A stretch of 55,117 bases of DNA, taken from contig NZ_VOUA01000026.1 in assembly GCF_024372725.1 (NCBI RefSeq), positions 1 through 55,117 of the forward strand. Direction: 5' to 3'. The DNA comes from Methanosarcina sp. KYL-1 (lineage in GTDB: Archaea; Halobacteriota; Methanosarcinia; Methanosarcinales; Methanosarcinaceae). Under the pieces are notes generated by a model that did no database searches, had not been told where the DNA came from, and saw only the letters and a program-made list of their open reading frames with translations. This document shows positions 1 to 7,910 of this stretch, piece by piece (position 1 is the stretch's first letter; each line of letters begins with the position of its first letter). The translations under genes were made by a program, and so were the position numbers.

Positions 1-191
1 AATTAATGTATCGCACACTTAAAGGTCTTGGTCGCAGAAACTGCACTAACAACCATCAATTCGGTTATTCAGTTTTGCGATAGATTGTAGAACAACCCAC
101 CGACCAGAATTAACCGAACCGACAAAAATCCTCGTCAGACAGGAAACAACTCCCGTCTCCATTAAAAGATAACAGAGATTTGTTTGAACCA

Positions 192-243
192 TCACACTTT
201 TGCTGTGTGAGGGATTGCTAACATAGCATTCTTGGTATATAAA
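192..243 (+). promoter_or_regulatory. Operator-promoter module, copy 1
   Basis: An inverted repeat TCACAC-N7-GTGTGA (192-210) is followed by a second one, TGCTA-ACA-TAGCA (about 216-228), and then by a TATA-like GGTATATAAA ending at 243. Positions 202-243 recur exactly, base for base, at 366-407. Palindromes directly upstream of a TATA box are the usual arrangement of an archaeal regulator site. The predicted transcript would start near 265. I do not recognise the regulator. No gene of more than a few codons follows before leuA at 834. Confidence 0.55.
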
Positions 244-353
244 GGTTTTGATTCAGGCAATTTTTACGCACAGTTTCAGACAAATTCAGAAGTTCTGCCC
301 GAAATCATGTACTTTGCCTCCCGATCAGGAAAGATCGGATCATGGACCTTTGC

Positions 354-407
354 TCACACAATTGAGCTGTGTGAGGGATTGCTAACATAGCATTCTTGGT
401 ATATAAA
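354..407 (+). promoter_or_regulatory. Operator-promoter module, copy 2
   Basis: Second copy of the module at 192-243. The 42 bp from 366 to 407 are identical to 202-243. The left arm of the outer inverted repeat lies outside the identical block and has a different loop, but still pairs (TCACACA at 354-360 with TGTGTGA at 368-374), so the palindrome itself seems conserved. The TATA-like element ends at 407, predicting transcription from about 430. A further hairpin, CCGATC-6 nt-GATCGG (321-338), lies just upstream. I see no ORF between 430 and 833, so this is either a long leuA leader or the promoter of a small RNA. Confidence 0.55.
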
Positions 408-748
408 CCTTCTCATCCAGGAGAAGATCGAACAATTTTAATGTGAATTTTGAAGAGCCAAAGGAATTCAAAAGAGTTGTACTTTCGAATCCATCAATTG
501 GACCGTTTTTATGAGCCGCCATATTCAGGCAACTTATCCAAGTACCTTTTACTTCCGTTTTTTCAATTTCCGTCTTGGGGTACCTTTAAGCTCGTTTTTC
601 TAATTCTGTTTTTACTTCCCGGATAGCTTGTTACGCTCTGAGAAGCAACCCTAGAATGGGGCATCTAGTATATATAGTTTCCTATTAAAAATCAAGAAAG
701 TAAACTTACAGAATCCTATTGAAAAGTTCATTTAAATACTACGTGGCG

Positions 749-795
749 TTTATATACCAGAAACATACATCCATGTAGATGATTACCATGGATGT
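749..795 (+). promoter_or_regulatory. Proximal leuA promoter and hairpin
   Basis: A TATA-like TTTATATA lies at 749-756, about 25 bp before a predicted start near 780. An inverted repeat with 9 bp arms, ACATCCATG (767-775) and CATGGATGT (787-795), and an 11 nt loop straddles that predicted start site. It could be a DNA operator or a 5' leader hairpin for the gene at 834. Confidence 0.45.
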
Positions 796-833
796 AACAA
801 CTGAAAGAAGGGATCGATTTTTACATCGAACCC

Positions 834-2330
834 ATGCAGAATAAGAAAGTAAGCGTTTTTGACACCACACTGCGTGATGGAGAACAGACCCCGGGAGTAT
901 CCCTGACTTCTACCCAGAAGCTGGAAATCGCCCATCAACTTGACAAACTCGGGGTAGACATTATAGAAGCGGGGTTCCCAATCTCCTCGGAAGGAGACAA
1001 AGAATCCGTAAGATCGATTTCTAATGCCGGGCTTGATGCGGTAGTCTGCGGACTTGCTCGAGTGCTGAAAAAAGATATCGATGCCTGTTTTGAAAGCGAC
1101 GTTGGCCTTGTGCACACTTTCGTCCCGACCTCGGATGTACAGAGGATTTATACCATCAAAAAGAGCCGGGAAGAAGTCGTCGAACTGGCTGTAGAAGCTG
1201 TCCAGTACATCAAGGACCACGGGCTGAAATGTATGTTTTCTGCTATGGACGCCACAAGGACCGAACCTGCCTATCTCAAAGAGGTCTTCAAAGCTGTCCA
1301 GGAAGCAGGATGCGATATCATCAACGTGCCCGATACAGTGGGCATTATGGTTCCGTCCGCGATGTACAGGCAGATTAAGGACATTGCAGCCGAGATAACG
1401 ATTCCCATAGATGTGCACTGCCACAACGACTTCGGGCTTGCGGTAGCAAACAGCCTGATGGCGGTGGAGGCAGGGGCGTCCCAGGTCCAGGTCACAGTAA
1501 ACGGTATCGGAGAACGTGCAGGAAATGCTGACATTTCCCAGACCGTGATGGGCCTTACGGCAATCTACGGAGCAAAGACGAACATCAGGACCGAATACCT
1601 GGTTGAGACTTCGAAGATGGTGGAAAACTACACTGGAGTCAGGCTTCCGCCAAACACTCCGGTTGTCGGGCAAAACGCCTTTTCCCACGAGTCCGGAATA
1701 CACAGCCAGGGAGTGCTTGAAAAATCCGAAACCTTCGAGCCGGGCATCATGACCCCGGAGATGGTGGGGCACAGGAGGCGCATAGTCCTTGGCAAACATA
1801 CAGGCAAACACGCAGTTAAGCAGTCCCTCGAATCTGCTGGTATAAAAACAAATGACAAGCAGCTCGATGAGATTGTGTTCAGAATCAAGGAAATCGCAAA
1901 CAAAGGAAAACAGATCACCGACGCCGACCTTTACGCGGTTGCTTCTGCCGTGCTCGGGAAGGCAAGCTCTGAGGAAGAGCTGATCAAACTTAAGGAAGTC
2001 TCGGTGATGACGGGCAACATCCTGACGCCCACTGCCGTAGTTAAAGCAGATATCGACGGCAAAGAAATAGTAGCCGCAAGAACAGGAGTTGGCCCTGTGG
2101 ATGCCGCCCTCAAGGCTGTCCGGGATATCCTGGGCGAAAGCAACCACTTCAAACTCCATGAGTTTAGGATCGATGCCATCACAGGTGGGGCCGATGCCCT
2201 TGCAGATGTGTATATAGGCCTCGAAAACGAAAAAGGCAGGATCGTAACTGCCAGGTCCGCAAACCCGGACATTGTCATGGCCTCAGTAGAAGCCCTTGTA
2301 AACGCCATGAACCTGCTGTATAAAAAGTGA
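834..2330 (+). CDS. leuA: 2-isopropylmalate synthase / citramalate synthase family
   Basis: This 498 aa enzyme condenses acetyl-CoA with a 2-oxo acid. 2-Isopropylmalate synthase makes the leucine precursor, and the related citramalate synthase starts isoleucine synthesis from pyruvate. The DRE-TIM barrel signature DTTLRDGEQTPGV is at residues 9-21, the metal-binding HCHNDFG near 196, and GNADIS near 232. The C-terminal ~120 residues look like the LeuA allosteric (dimer) domain, with GVGPVDAAL, so feedback inhibition is likely. Length fits LeuA/CimA; homocitrate synthase (AksA) is usually shorter and lacks this domain. Sequence alone does not separate LeuA from CimA. No strong ribosome-binding site precedes the ATG. 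The gene has a complex promoter region with two upstream operator modules. Confidence 0.85.
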   Translation: MQNKKVSVFDTTLRDGEQTPGVSLTSTQKLEIAHQLDKLGVDIIEAGFPISSEGDKESVRSISNAGLDAVVCGLARVLKKDIDACFESDVGLVHTFVPTSDVQRIYTIKKSREEVVELAVEAVQYIKDHGLKCMFSAMDATRTEPAYLKEVFKAVQEAGCDIINVPDTVGIMVPSAMYRQIKDIAAEITIPIDVHCHNDFGLAVANSLMAVEAGASQVQVTVNGIGERAGNADISQTVMGLTAIYGAKTNIRTEYLVETSKMVENYTGVRLPPNTPVVGQNAFSHESGIHSQGVLEKSETFEPGIMTPEMVGHRRRIVLGKHTGKHAVKQSLESAGIKTNDKQLDEIVFRIKEIANKGKQITDADLYAVASAVLGKASSEEELIKLKEVSVMTGNILTPTAVVKADIDGKEIVAARTGVGPVDAALKAVRDILGESNHFKLHEFRIDAITGGADALADVYIGLENEKGRIVTARSANPDIVMASVEALVNAMNLLYKK

Positions 2331-2390
2331 ATTAATGAGCAAAAAGCAAGCATAAAACCAGATAAGGCAAGTGCCCTGTTAGTTTTTGGG

Positions 2391-2445
2391 CCTGTATTCC
2401 ACAATGAATGTATAAAAAGTAAAATAAAATGAAATGGAATACAGG
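2391..2445. promoter_or_regulatory. tatD promoter framed by an inverted repeat
   Basis: The arms CCTGTATTCCA (2391-2401) and TGGAATACAGG (2435-2445) are perfect 11 bp complements. They enclose a TATA-like TATAAAAA (2411-2418). Transcription predicted from this box starts near 2440, inside the right arm and about 10 nt before the ATG at 2450. Confidence 0.5.
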
Positions 2446-2449
2446 ACCC

Positions 2450-3208
2450 ATGCCTTATCCAATCATTGATTCCCACTGCCATCTTGATTTTCCCAAATTC
2501 AACCGCGACCGGCACGAGGTTATCCTCCGGGCCCGGGAAGCCGGGGTTGTCGGAATGGTCAACTCCGGAATTTCCCTGAAGGGAAACCTTATGAGCCTTG
2601 AACTTGCGGAGAGCTACGAGGACATCCATGCCGTCCTGGGCCTCAGCCCTGACATCGGAAGGGAAGGCAGCGCCGAAGAGATCGATGCAATCCTGGCCCA
2701 GATAGAAGCAAATGCCGAAAAAGCCGCAGGAATCGGGGAGGCTGGCCTGGATTTCCAGGACTGTAAAACAAATAAAGAGCGGGAAAGGCAGACCGCTTCG
2801 TTCGAAAAGGTCATCGAGCTTGCAAAAACCCTGGAAAAACCCCTGGTGGTGCACGCCCGGCTGGCCGAAGCTGAAGTCCTGGAACTTGTCAGGGGAATGG
2901 ACACCGTTATCTACCACTGCTACAGCGGCTCTGTTGAGACCATGAAAGAAATCGTGGACGCAGGCTATTATATTTCCCTGGCAACCCTCGTCTGTTTTTC
3001 CGAACACCACCAAACCCTTGCAGCTGAAGTTCCCCTTGAAAACCTGCTCCTGGAAACCGATAGTCCTTTCCTCTCCCCCCGCAAAGGAAGAAACGAGCCT
3101 GCGTTTATAACGGACTCGATCCCCGTGGTCGCACAGCTTAAGGAGATGGAGCCGGCAGAAGTTGCAAAAGCCGCAACTGAAAATGCACACAGGGTTTTTA
3201 ACATCTAA
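2450..3208 (+). CDS. TatD family metal-dependent hydrolase
   Basis: A 252 aa TIM-barrel metallohydrolase of the TatD family, whose members are 3'-5' exonucleases or DNases. Visible motifs are the N-terminal metal ligands DSHCHLD, GEAGLDF near residue 105, VVHAR near 145, YHCYSGS near 170 and LLLETDSPFL near 215. An upstream in-frame ATG at 2429 is possible, but the TATA-like box at 2411-2418 predicts a transcript starting near 2440, which would exclude it, so I chose 2450. Family assignment is firm; the physiological substrate is unknown. Confidence 0.88.
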   Translation: MPYPIIDSHCHLDFPKFNRDRHEVILRAREAGVVGMVNSGISLKGNLMSLELAESYEDIHAVLGLSPDIGREGSAEEIDAILAQIEANAEKAAGIGEAGLDFQDCKTNKERERQTASFEKVIELAKTLEKPLVVHARLAEAEVLELVRGMDTVIYHCYSGSVETMKEIVDAGYYISLATLVCFSEHHQTLAAEVPLENLLLETDSPFLSPRKGRNEPAFITDSIPVVAQLKEMEPAEVAKAATENAHRVFNI

Positions 3209-3298
3209 GACTTTAAGGTTTTAAGGTTTTAAGATTTTAAAACGTCAAGAGATTCCACATTGATAAAATGGCAAAAGAGAGGAAAAAAGGAGAAAACC

Positions 3299-3940
3299 AT
3301 GGAAGTCCAGTACATTTGCCCTACGGCCTATGATTCCAGCGTCTACCTTGTAAACAGAAAGGTCCTGATTGATGCGGGTATGAACAGCGCACTGATCATC
3401 AAAGAACTGGAGAAATACATCAAGCTCAACGAACTTGAACTCATAATCCTGACCCACTGCCACTATGATCACACAGCTGCAGCCGCGTCCATTTCAGAAA
3501 AGAGTGGGGCGAAGGTAGGGATCCACAAAGCAGACCTTGAAGGCGTAAACGACGAGTACCTCAGTGTCTCCGTGCTTTTCGGAGAGAAATCCCCCACTGT
3601 CAAGCCTGTCATCACTTACGAGGAAGGGGACCAGATCCCAATAGGAAACGGGGAGTTCCTGGAAGTTATCCACACCCCAGGACATTCAAGGGGGAGCATC
3701 TGCCTCTACGAACCCGCCTCAAAGAGCCTTTTTTCCGGAGACACGGTGTTTCCCGGCGGAGGGTTCGGAAGAATGGACTTTGAAGGCTCGGAGCCTGAAA
3801 AGATGCTCGGCTCCGTGGAAAAACTCACAAAACTCGACGTGAAAAACCTGTACTCGGGGCACGGAGCTCCCACAGACAGGGACGGAAACAAACAGATCAT
3901 GGCCTCTTACAGGATGTTAAGTATGATGATGGGAGTATGA
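3299..3940 (+). CDS. Metallo-beta-lactamase-fold hydrolase (glyoxalase II-like)
   Basis: A 213 aa single-domain MBL-fold protein. The zinc motif THCHYDH is near residue 60, the second ligand site HTPGHSRGS near 125, and SGDTVF near 146 supplies the bridging aspartate. The C-terminal SGHGAPT carries the last histidine. The pattern fits hydroxyacylglutathione hydrolase-like thioesterases, but the thiol substrate in a methanogen is not known. The start at 3299 follows an AGGAG-like site (GGAGAAAACC then ATG); an earlier ATG at 3260 would add a lysine-rich tail with no support. The gene's last codons lie inside the first unit of a tandem repeat. Confidence 0.85.
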   Translation: MEVQYICPTAYDSSVYLVNRKVLIDAGMNSALIIKELEKYIKLNELELIILTHCHYDHTAAAASISEKSGAKVGIHKADLEGVNDEYLSVSVLFGEKSPTVKPVITYEEGDQIPIGNGEFLEVIHTPGHSRGSICLYEPASKSLFSGDTVFPGGGFGRMDFEGSEPEKMLGSVEKLTKLDVKNLYSGHGAPTDRDGNKQIMASYRMLSMMMGV

Positions 3941-4058
3941 TAGCCGGGAGTATGATAGCCGGGGATATATAGTCGGAGACATATAGTCGGAGACATATAG
4001 TCGGAGACATATAGCCGGAGACATATAGTCGGAGACATATAGCCGGAGACATATAGCC
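3931..4058. repeat. 14-15 bp tandem repeat starting over a stop codon
   Basis: Nine units run head to tail: two of 15 bp (GGGAGTATGATAGCC), then seven of 14 bp (GGAGACATATAGTC and variants). The TGA stop of the preceding hydrolase (3938-3940) lies inside unit 1. Units drift gradually from the gene end outward, which fits replication slippage seeded at the stop codon. Confidence 0.85.
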
Positions 4059-4167
4059 AGGGGAAATGACAGGAACAGGAATAAGGAAACAATTAGAAAT
4101 AGGGACCACCTGAACGGGAAAACTATTTAAAAGCTAAGAAAGAGGTACGGGAGCCTGGAAGCTGATC

Positions 4168-6366
4168 ATGAAAAAAGAAGCAGAAGTTCCGAAGGAAAAG
4201 AAAAAGTTCCACAAAGAAAGGTCAAACAGGGAAAAGTTAGATGGGAAAAAACCAGACCGGGAAAATACAAACAAGGGAAGACCAGATAGAGAAAGGCAAG
4301 AAAGGGAAACGGGTTTTTTTGTTTCAAGAAAAACAATAAAGAAAACACAGGCACCTGAAACTGAAACAAAAAGAGAAGTAAAAAAAGAAGTTAAAAAAGA
4401 GAAAAAGACGGGCCCTGAAACAAAATACGGAGAAAAAACAGTAAATAGGGAGGTAACGAAGCCTGAAAGAAAGCCCGGAACAAAAACCCCAAAATACCTT
4501 TCTTCACCCTTATCCACTTCAAAATTCCTTCCCATGAGCCTGGAAGAAGCAAAAGCCCGGGGATGGAAGGAACTTGATATCATCCTGGTCACAGGCGACG
4601 CCTATGTTGACCACTCCAGTTTCGGGACTGCGATCATCGGAAGGGTGCTCGAAGATGCCGGCTTCAAGGTCGGGATCATTGCCCAGCCCCGCTGGGACAA
4701 CCCTGAGGAATTTAAGAAACTGGGGAAGCCCAGGCTCTTTTTTTCCGTAAGTGCGGGAAACACGGACTCCATTGTCAGCAACCTGACGCCGGGACTGAAG
4801 CCGCGGGAAAAGGACGCATACTCCCCCGGAGGCAGGCCGGGCCTGCGCCCTAACCGGGCTGTGATCATCTATTCTAACAGGATAAAAGAGGCCTTCCCTG
4901 ATGTACCCATTGTAATAGGAGGAATAGAGGCTTCCCTGCGCCGCTTTGCCCATTACGATTATCTTTCGGATAAGGTCAGGCAGTCCATCCTGGCCGATGC
5001 CCCGGCCGACCTGCTGGTCTACGGCATGGGAGAACTTCAGGTCGTAGAGCTTGCAAAGAGGCTGCAGGCGGGAGAAGATGTCAAAGAGGTAAGGGACATC
5101 CCCGGCACGGTCTGGAAAATGGAGGTTAAGGCCTGGAAAGACCTGAAAGTAGAGGGCAGAGAAAGAGATTCCGAAAACTGCATCGAAATCCCCTCTTTCT
5201 CCGAGGTCTCGCAGGACAAAGCTGCCTTCGCAAAAGCCTTCCGCATGTATTTCATGGAACAAAACCCTGTCACTGGAAAAAGCGTTATCCAGCCCCACCC
5301 GAAAACCGTGGTCGTGCAGAACAGGCCCATGCGCGCCCTGACTGAAGCTGAACTTGACCATGTTTATGAGCTGCCCTTCACAGGTGAAACCCATCCCTCT
5401 TACACCGAGACCGTCCCTGCCCTGGAGATGGTGAAGTTCTCCCTTACCACGCACAGGGGCTGCTTCGGAGGCTGCGCCTTCTGTGCCATTACCCAGCACC
5501 AGGGGCGCATGATTGCAAGCCGCAGCCCCGAGTCCTTGCTCCGCGAAGCAAGGAGGCTTACGGAAAAACCTGACTTCAAGGGCATTATCAACGGCGTAGG
5601 CGGGCCCACGGCCAACATGTACGGCATGGAGTGCAGGACCTGGGCAAAGAAGGGGGCCTGCCTGGACAAAGCCTGCCTCCACCCCGGGATCTGCCCTGCC
5701 CTTGACACGAGCCACAAAAAACTGCTCGAACTCCTCCGCAGCCTGCGAGAACTTCACGGGGTCAAACAGGTCTTTACCGGCTACGGGGTGCGTTACGACC
5801 TTGCCCTTGAGGACGAGGAGTACTTAGAAGAACTCTGCGCCCACCACATCAGCGGACAGCTCAGGGTCGCCCCGGAACATTTCTCAAAGCGGGTCACGGA
5901 CGCAATGTGCAAGCCGGACAGGAAAGTCTACGAGAAGTTTGCCGAAAAGTTCAAAATCCTTAACAAAAAGTGCGGCAAGGAGCAGTACATCGTAAACTAC
6001 CTGATGTCGAGCCACCCGGACTGCACCCTGGAAGACATGATCGAGATGGCCGAGTACATGCGGGACCGCGGCGGGTACACCGAACAGGTCCAGGACTTCA
6101 CCCCGACCCCGATGACCGTGTCCACCTGCATGTATTATACAGGACTCGATCCCTTCACGGGTAAAAAAGTGTACGTGGCTCGGGACAAAAAAGAAAAAGC
6201 CATGCAAAGAGCCCTCATGCACTATAAGAATCCTGCAAATTACGAGCTTGTATATGAGGCCCTGGAAAGGGCAGGAAGGCTGGACCTTGTGGGAAATGCC
6301 TGGAACTGCTTGATAAGGAGAAGAGAAAGGAAAGAGAAGAAAGAGAGGAAAGAACAGGAAAGATAA
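4168..6366 (+). CDS. YgiQ family radical SAM protein
   Basis: A 732 aa protein of the YgiQ/UPF0313 radical SAM family, whose reaction is not established. The [4Fe-4S] cluster motif C-x3-C-x2-C sits at residues 432, 436 and 439 in RGCFGGCAFC. The family's N-terminal signature FLPMSLEEAKARGW-x-ELDIILVTGDAYVDH begins near 118, and the middle contains GGIEASLRRFAHYDYLSD. About 110 residues before the signature are almost purely Lys/Glu/Arg/Thr and look disordered. They may be a real extension, or translation may begin nearer the signature (an ATG occurs at 4534). A second Cys cluster, CRTWAKKGACLDKACLHPGIC, lies near 490. The C-terminus ends in a charged Arg/Lys/Glu tail. Confidence 0.85.
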   Translation: MKKEAEVPKEKKKFHKERSNREKLDGKKPDRENTNKGRPDRERQERETGFFVSRKTIKKTQAPETETKREVKKEVKKEKKTGPETKYGEKTVNREVTKPERKPGTKTPKYLSSPLSTSKFLPMSLEEAKARGWKELDIILVTGDAYVDHSSFGTAIIGRVLEDAGFKVGIIAQPRWDNPEEFKKLGKPRLFFSVSAGNTDSIVSNLTPGLKPREKDAYSPGGRPGLRPNRAVIIYSNRIKEAFPDVPIVIGGIEASLRRFAHYDYLSDKVRQSILADAPADLLVYGMGELQVVELAKRLQAGEDVKEVRDIPGTVWKMEVKAWKDLKVEGRERDSENCIEIPSFSEVSQDKAAFAKAFRMYFMEQNPVTGKSVIQPHPKTVVVQNRPMRALTEAELDHVYELPFTGETHPSYTETVPALEMVKFSLTTHRGCFGGCAFCAITQHQGRMIASRSPESLLREARRLTEKPDFKGIINGVGGPTANMYGMECRTWAKKGACLDKACLHPGICPALDTSHKKLLELLRSLRELHGVKQVFTGYGVRYDLALEDEEYLEELCAHHISGQLRVAPEHFSKRVTDAMCKPDRKVYEKFAEKFKILNKKCGKEQYIVNYLMSSHPDCTLEDMIEMAEYMRDRGGYTEQVQDFTPTPMTVSTCMYYTGLDPFTGKKVYVARDKKEKAMQRALMHYKNPANYELVYEALERAGRLDLVGNAWNCLIRRRERKEKKERKEQER

Positions 6367-6599
6367 TTGCTTCTTAAGTACTTTGCTTCTAAGTACTCAC
6401 CACGGGATCCGGGAAAATAATTTTCGGGAAAATAATTTTCGGGAAAACAGGATTAACTTTTTTTTGATTTTTGAAAAATCTCCCGGCATCTCCCGCCGCC
6501 TTTTCTGGCGGTTTCCCACAAAAGAAAAAAAATAAAAGATCTAAAGGGCTTTTTGGTGAGAATAATTTCATAAAGCCCTGATCATTCAGTATTATTTAT
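6367..6599. other. Gap with direct repeats and a possible terminator
   Basis: Two copies of a TTGCTTCT-AAGTAC unit follow the stop at 6366, then three copies of CGGGAAAATAATTTT between about 6411 and 6446. A run of eight T (near 6451-6460) is a plausible archaeal U-tract terminator for the radical SAM gene. A small hairpin CCGCC-TTTTCT-GGCGG lies at 6496-6511. I see no gene. Confidence 0.4.
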
Positions 6600-7031
6600 T
6601 TAGGGCGGGACCAGCCTGATACAGTCACAGCCGTAATAATACTTATAGTAACAGCCATTCCAACACTTAAATACGATGTACAGTTTATTTGCATCCGGAG
6701 GGCATCCATAAACGTCCAGGTCTTTAAATTGCACAGTAATATCTTTACCGTACTTTACCTTATAGCAATCGTAATTCAGAGGAATTTTATTTCCATCCTT
6801 CAACAAACCCACGGCCACAACTTTAATACATTCACAATCTTGAAGCTCACAATCGCGGTCAATATTAACTGTTACTACGCCGTTGCTGCCAAGGTTGAGC
6901 GCATTAGGTTTGACATCTATAGATACTTCTTTATAACATCTATCATTTGAGCCTGTTGCACTGACGTTTGATGCAGAAGCCAGTAAAGCCAGCGCTACTA
7001 GCAAAGCTACAGTTAATTTAATCCCTTTCAT
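6600..7031 (-). CDS. Small secreted Cys-rich protein with DVKP motif
   Basis: A 143 aa predicted secreted protein. The N-terminus MKGIKLTVALLVALALLASA is a signal peptide, with likely cleavage after NVSA. The mature part begins with Cys and contains SIDVKPNALNLGSNGVVTVNI, a version of the DIKPGS-PNSIN-GVIPVAI motif seen in many archaeal and bacterial exported proteins. It then has many Cys and aromatic residues, including CYYKYYYGCDC. Start 7031 was preferred to 7061 because a GGGGG site precedes it and the signal peptide is complete. It resembles the protein at 7911-8498 in signal peptide and DVKP region. No function can be assigned. Confidence 0.6.
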   Translation of the reverse strand: MKGIKLTVALLVALALLASASNVSATGSNDRCYKEVSIDVKPNALNLGSNGVVTVNIDRDCELQDCECIKVVAVGLLKDGNKIPLNYDCYKVKYGKDITVQFKDLDVYGCPPDANKLYIVFKCWNGCYYKYYYGCDCIRLVPP

Positions 7032-7073
7032 ATTTTTCCCCCTTTTTATAAAACAAACCACTGACCAGCAAGT

Positions 7074-7095
7074 ATGGATTCGGGTTTAAATCCAT
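7074..7095. promoter_or_regulatory. TATA-like box inside an inverted repeat
   Basis: Arms ATGGATT (7074-7080) and AATCCAT (7089-7095) flank CGGGTTTA. On the minus strand this gives GGATTTAAACCC, a TATA-like element about 55 bp upstream of the secreted-protein start at 7031. A repressor could occlude it. The remaining gap, 7096-7306, is AT-rich with nothing else I recognise. Confidence 0.35.
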
Positions 7096-7306
7096 TTAGA
7101 AAACGGTCAGGGGAAGGTTTTTATTTTTTTAAGGATTATAAAATTCGTTTTTATATTATTACAGGCAATAATATTCCCTTTGTATAGAAAAATATGCACT
7201 AAACTCAGGTTTGGAAGAATCATTCTGATAATTGATATGCTCATTGAAGCAAAATGAAGTAAATAAAAAATACGCTTCCAGAACTGTAAAAATCAGGATT
7301 TTTGTT

Positions 7307-7588
7307 TTAATACCCCTGACATTCCCTCATGAAAGACCTGAGTTTTCCGCTCACCTGTCCGCAGTAGAAATGCCAGGGCTTTTCCTTGACCTCAATTACA
7401 AGATGTTCTTCCCCGTCCCAGCTGAAATGGGCCACTATGCCGTTTCCTTCCAGCATTCCGGAATTTCCCGGCGTGACTTCCATCCCATATACCTGCAATT
7501 TTTTCTTCATGCAGGAAAAAACCTCAGGAGTTACGTCCTTAAATTTAATCCCCCGGCATCCTTCCTCTTTCAGTCTCCTTCCGCCCAT
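7307..7588 (-). CDS. Small Cys-containing protein, paralogue 1 of 3
   Basis: A 93 aa protein I do not recognise by name. It matches the proteins at 8999-9256 and 9653-9910 along its whole length: C-x3-IKF, TPEVFSCMKKKL, PGN-x3-LEG-GIVAHFSWDG, LVIEVKEKP, YCG, GKLRSFM and a C-terminal ECQG. Four cysteines are conserved among the three. The pattern suggests a beta-alpha-beta-beta-beta-alpha fold of about 80 residues. It has no signal peptide or membrane segment. The start has an upstream GGAGG. This is the most divergent copy and carries an extra charged N-terminus. Confidence 0.6.
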   Translation of the reverse strand: MGGRRLKEEGCRGIKFKDVTPEVFSCMKKKLQVYGMEVTPGNSGMLEGNGIVAHFSWDGEEHLVIEVKEKPWHFYCGQVSGKLRSFMRECQGY

Positions 7589-7910
7589 ATCCGGTTTCCT
7601 CCCTGTTCTTTCCGCAAATTATCCCGCTTCTTTTGCTGGTACAAAACAAAGTATAGAATTTTATTAATGCTCGGGACTATAAAAAATAATCTTAGACAAA
7701 CCCAAACCAGAATATAATTTTTGGCTATACCCCCAGAAATCAATAGAAAAGAATTAAACAGATTGGAAGACCAGATTTTGAAGGAGATGCATGAAATTTC
7801 CGATGAAAAAAGAGGAGCAGGAAAAGTAAATTTTATAATTTCAGGGGAACTGCCCCCCACTAATTATGGATTTACATTTTCCTGCCTGAATGAAAAATCC
7901 TTCAAAAATA
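7589..7910. other. Gap without a supported gene
   Basis: AT-rich region between two minus-strand genes. A plus-strand open frame from a TTG near 7721 encodes a charged, coiled-coil-like stretch of about 50 residues. It then runs antisense through the end of the next gene and has no ribosome-binding site, so I did not call it. Confidence 0.4.

Noticed and set aside
783-2159. 458 aa antisense frame over leuA
   Set aside because: Shadow of a conserved enzyme with clear plus-strand family motifs; no promoter or start signal on the minus strand.
1931-3190. 419 aa minus-strand frame across the leuA 3' end and tatD
   Set aside because: Lies opposite two recognised genes; composition is that of reverse-complemented coding DNA.
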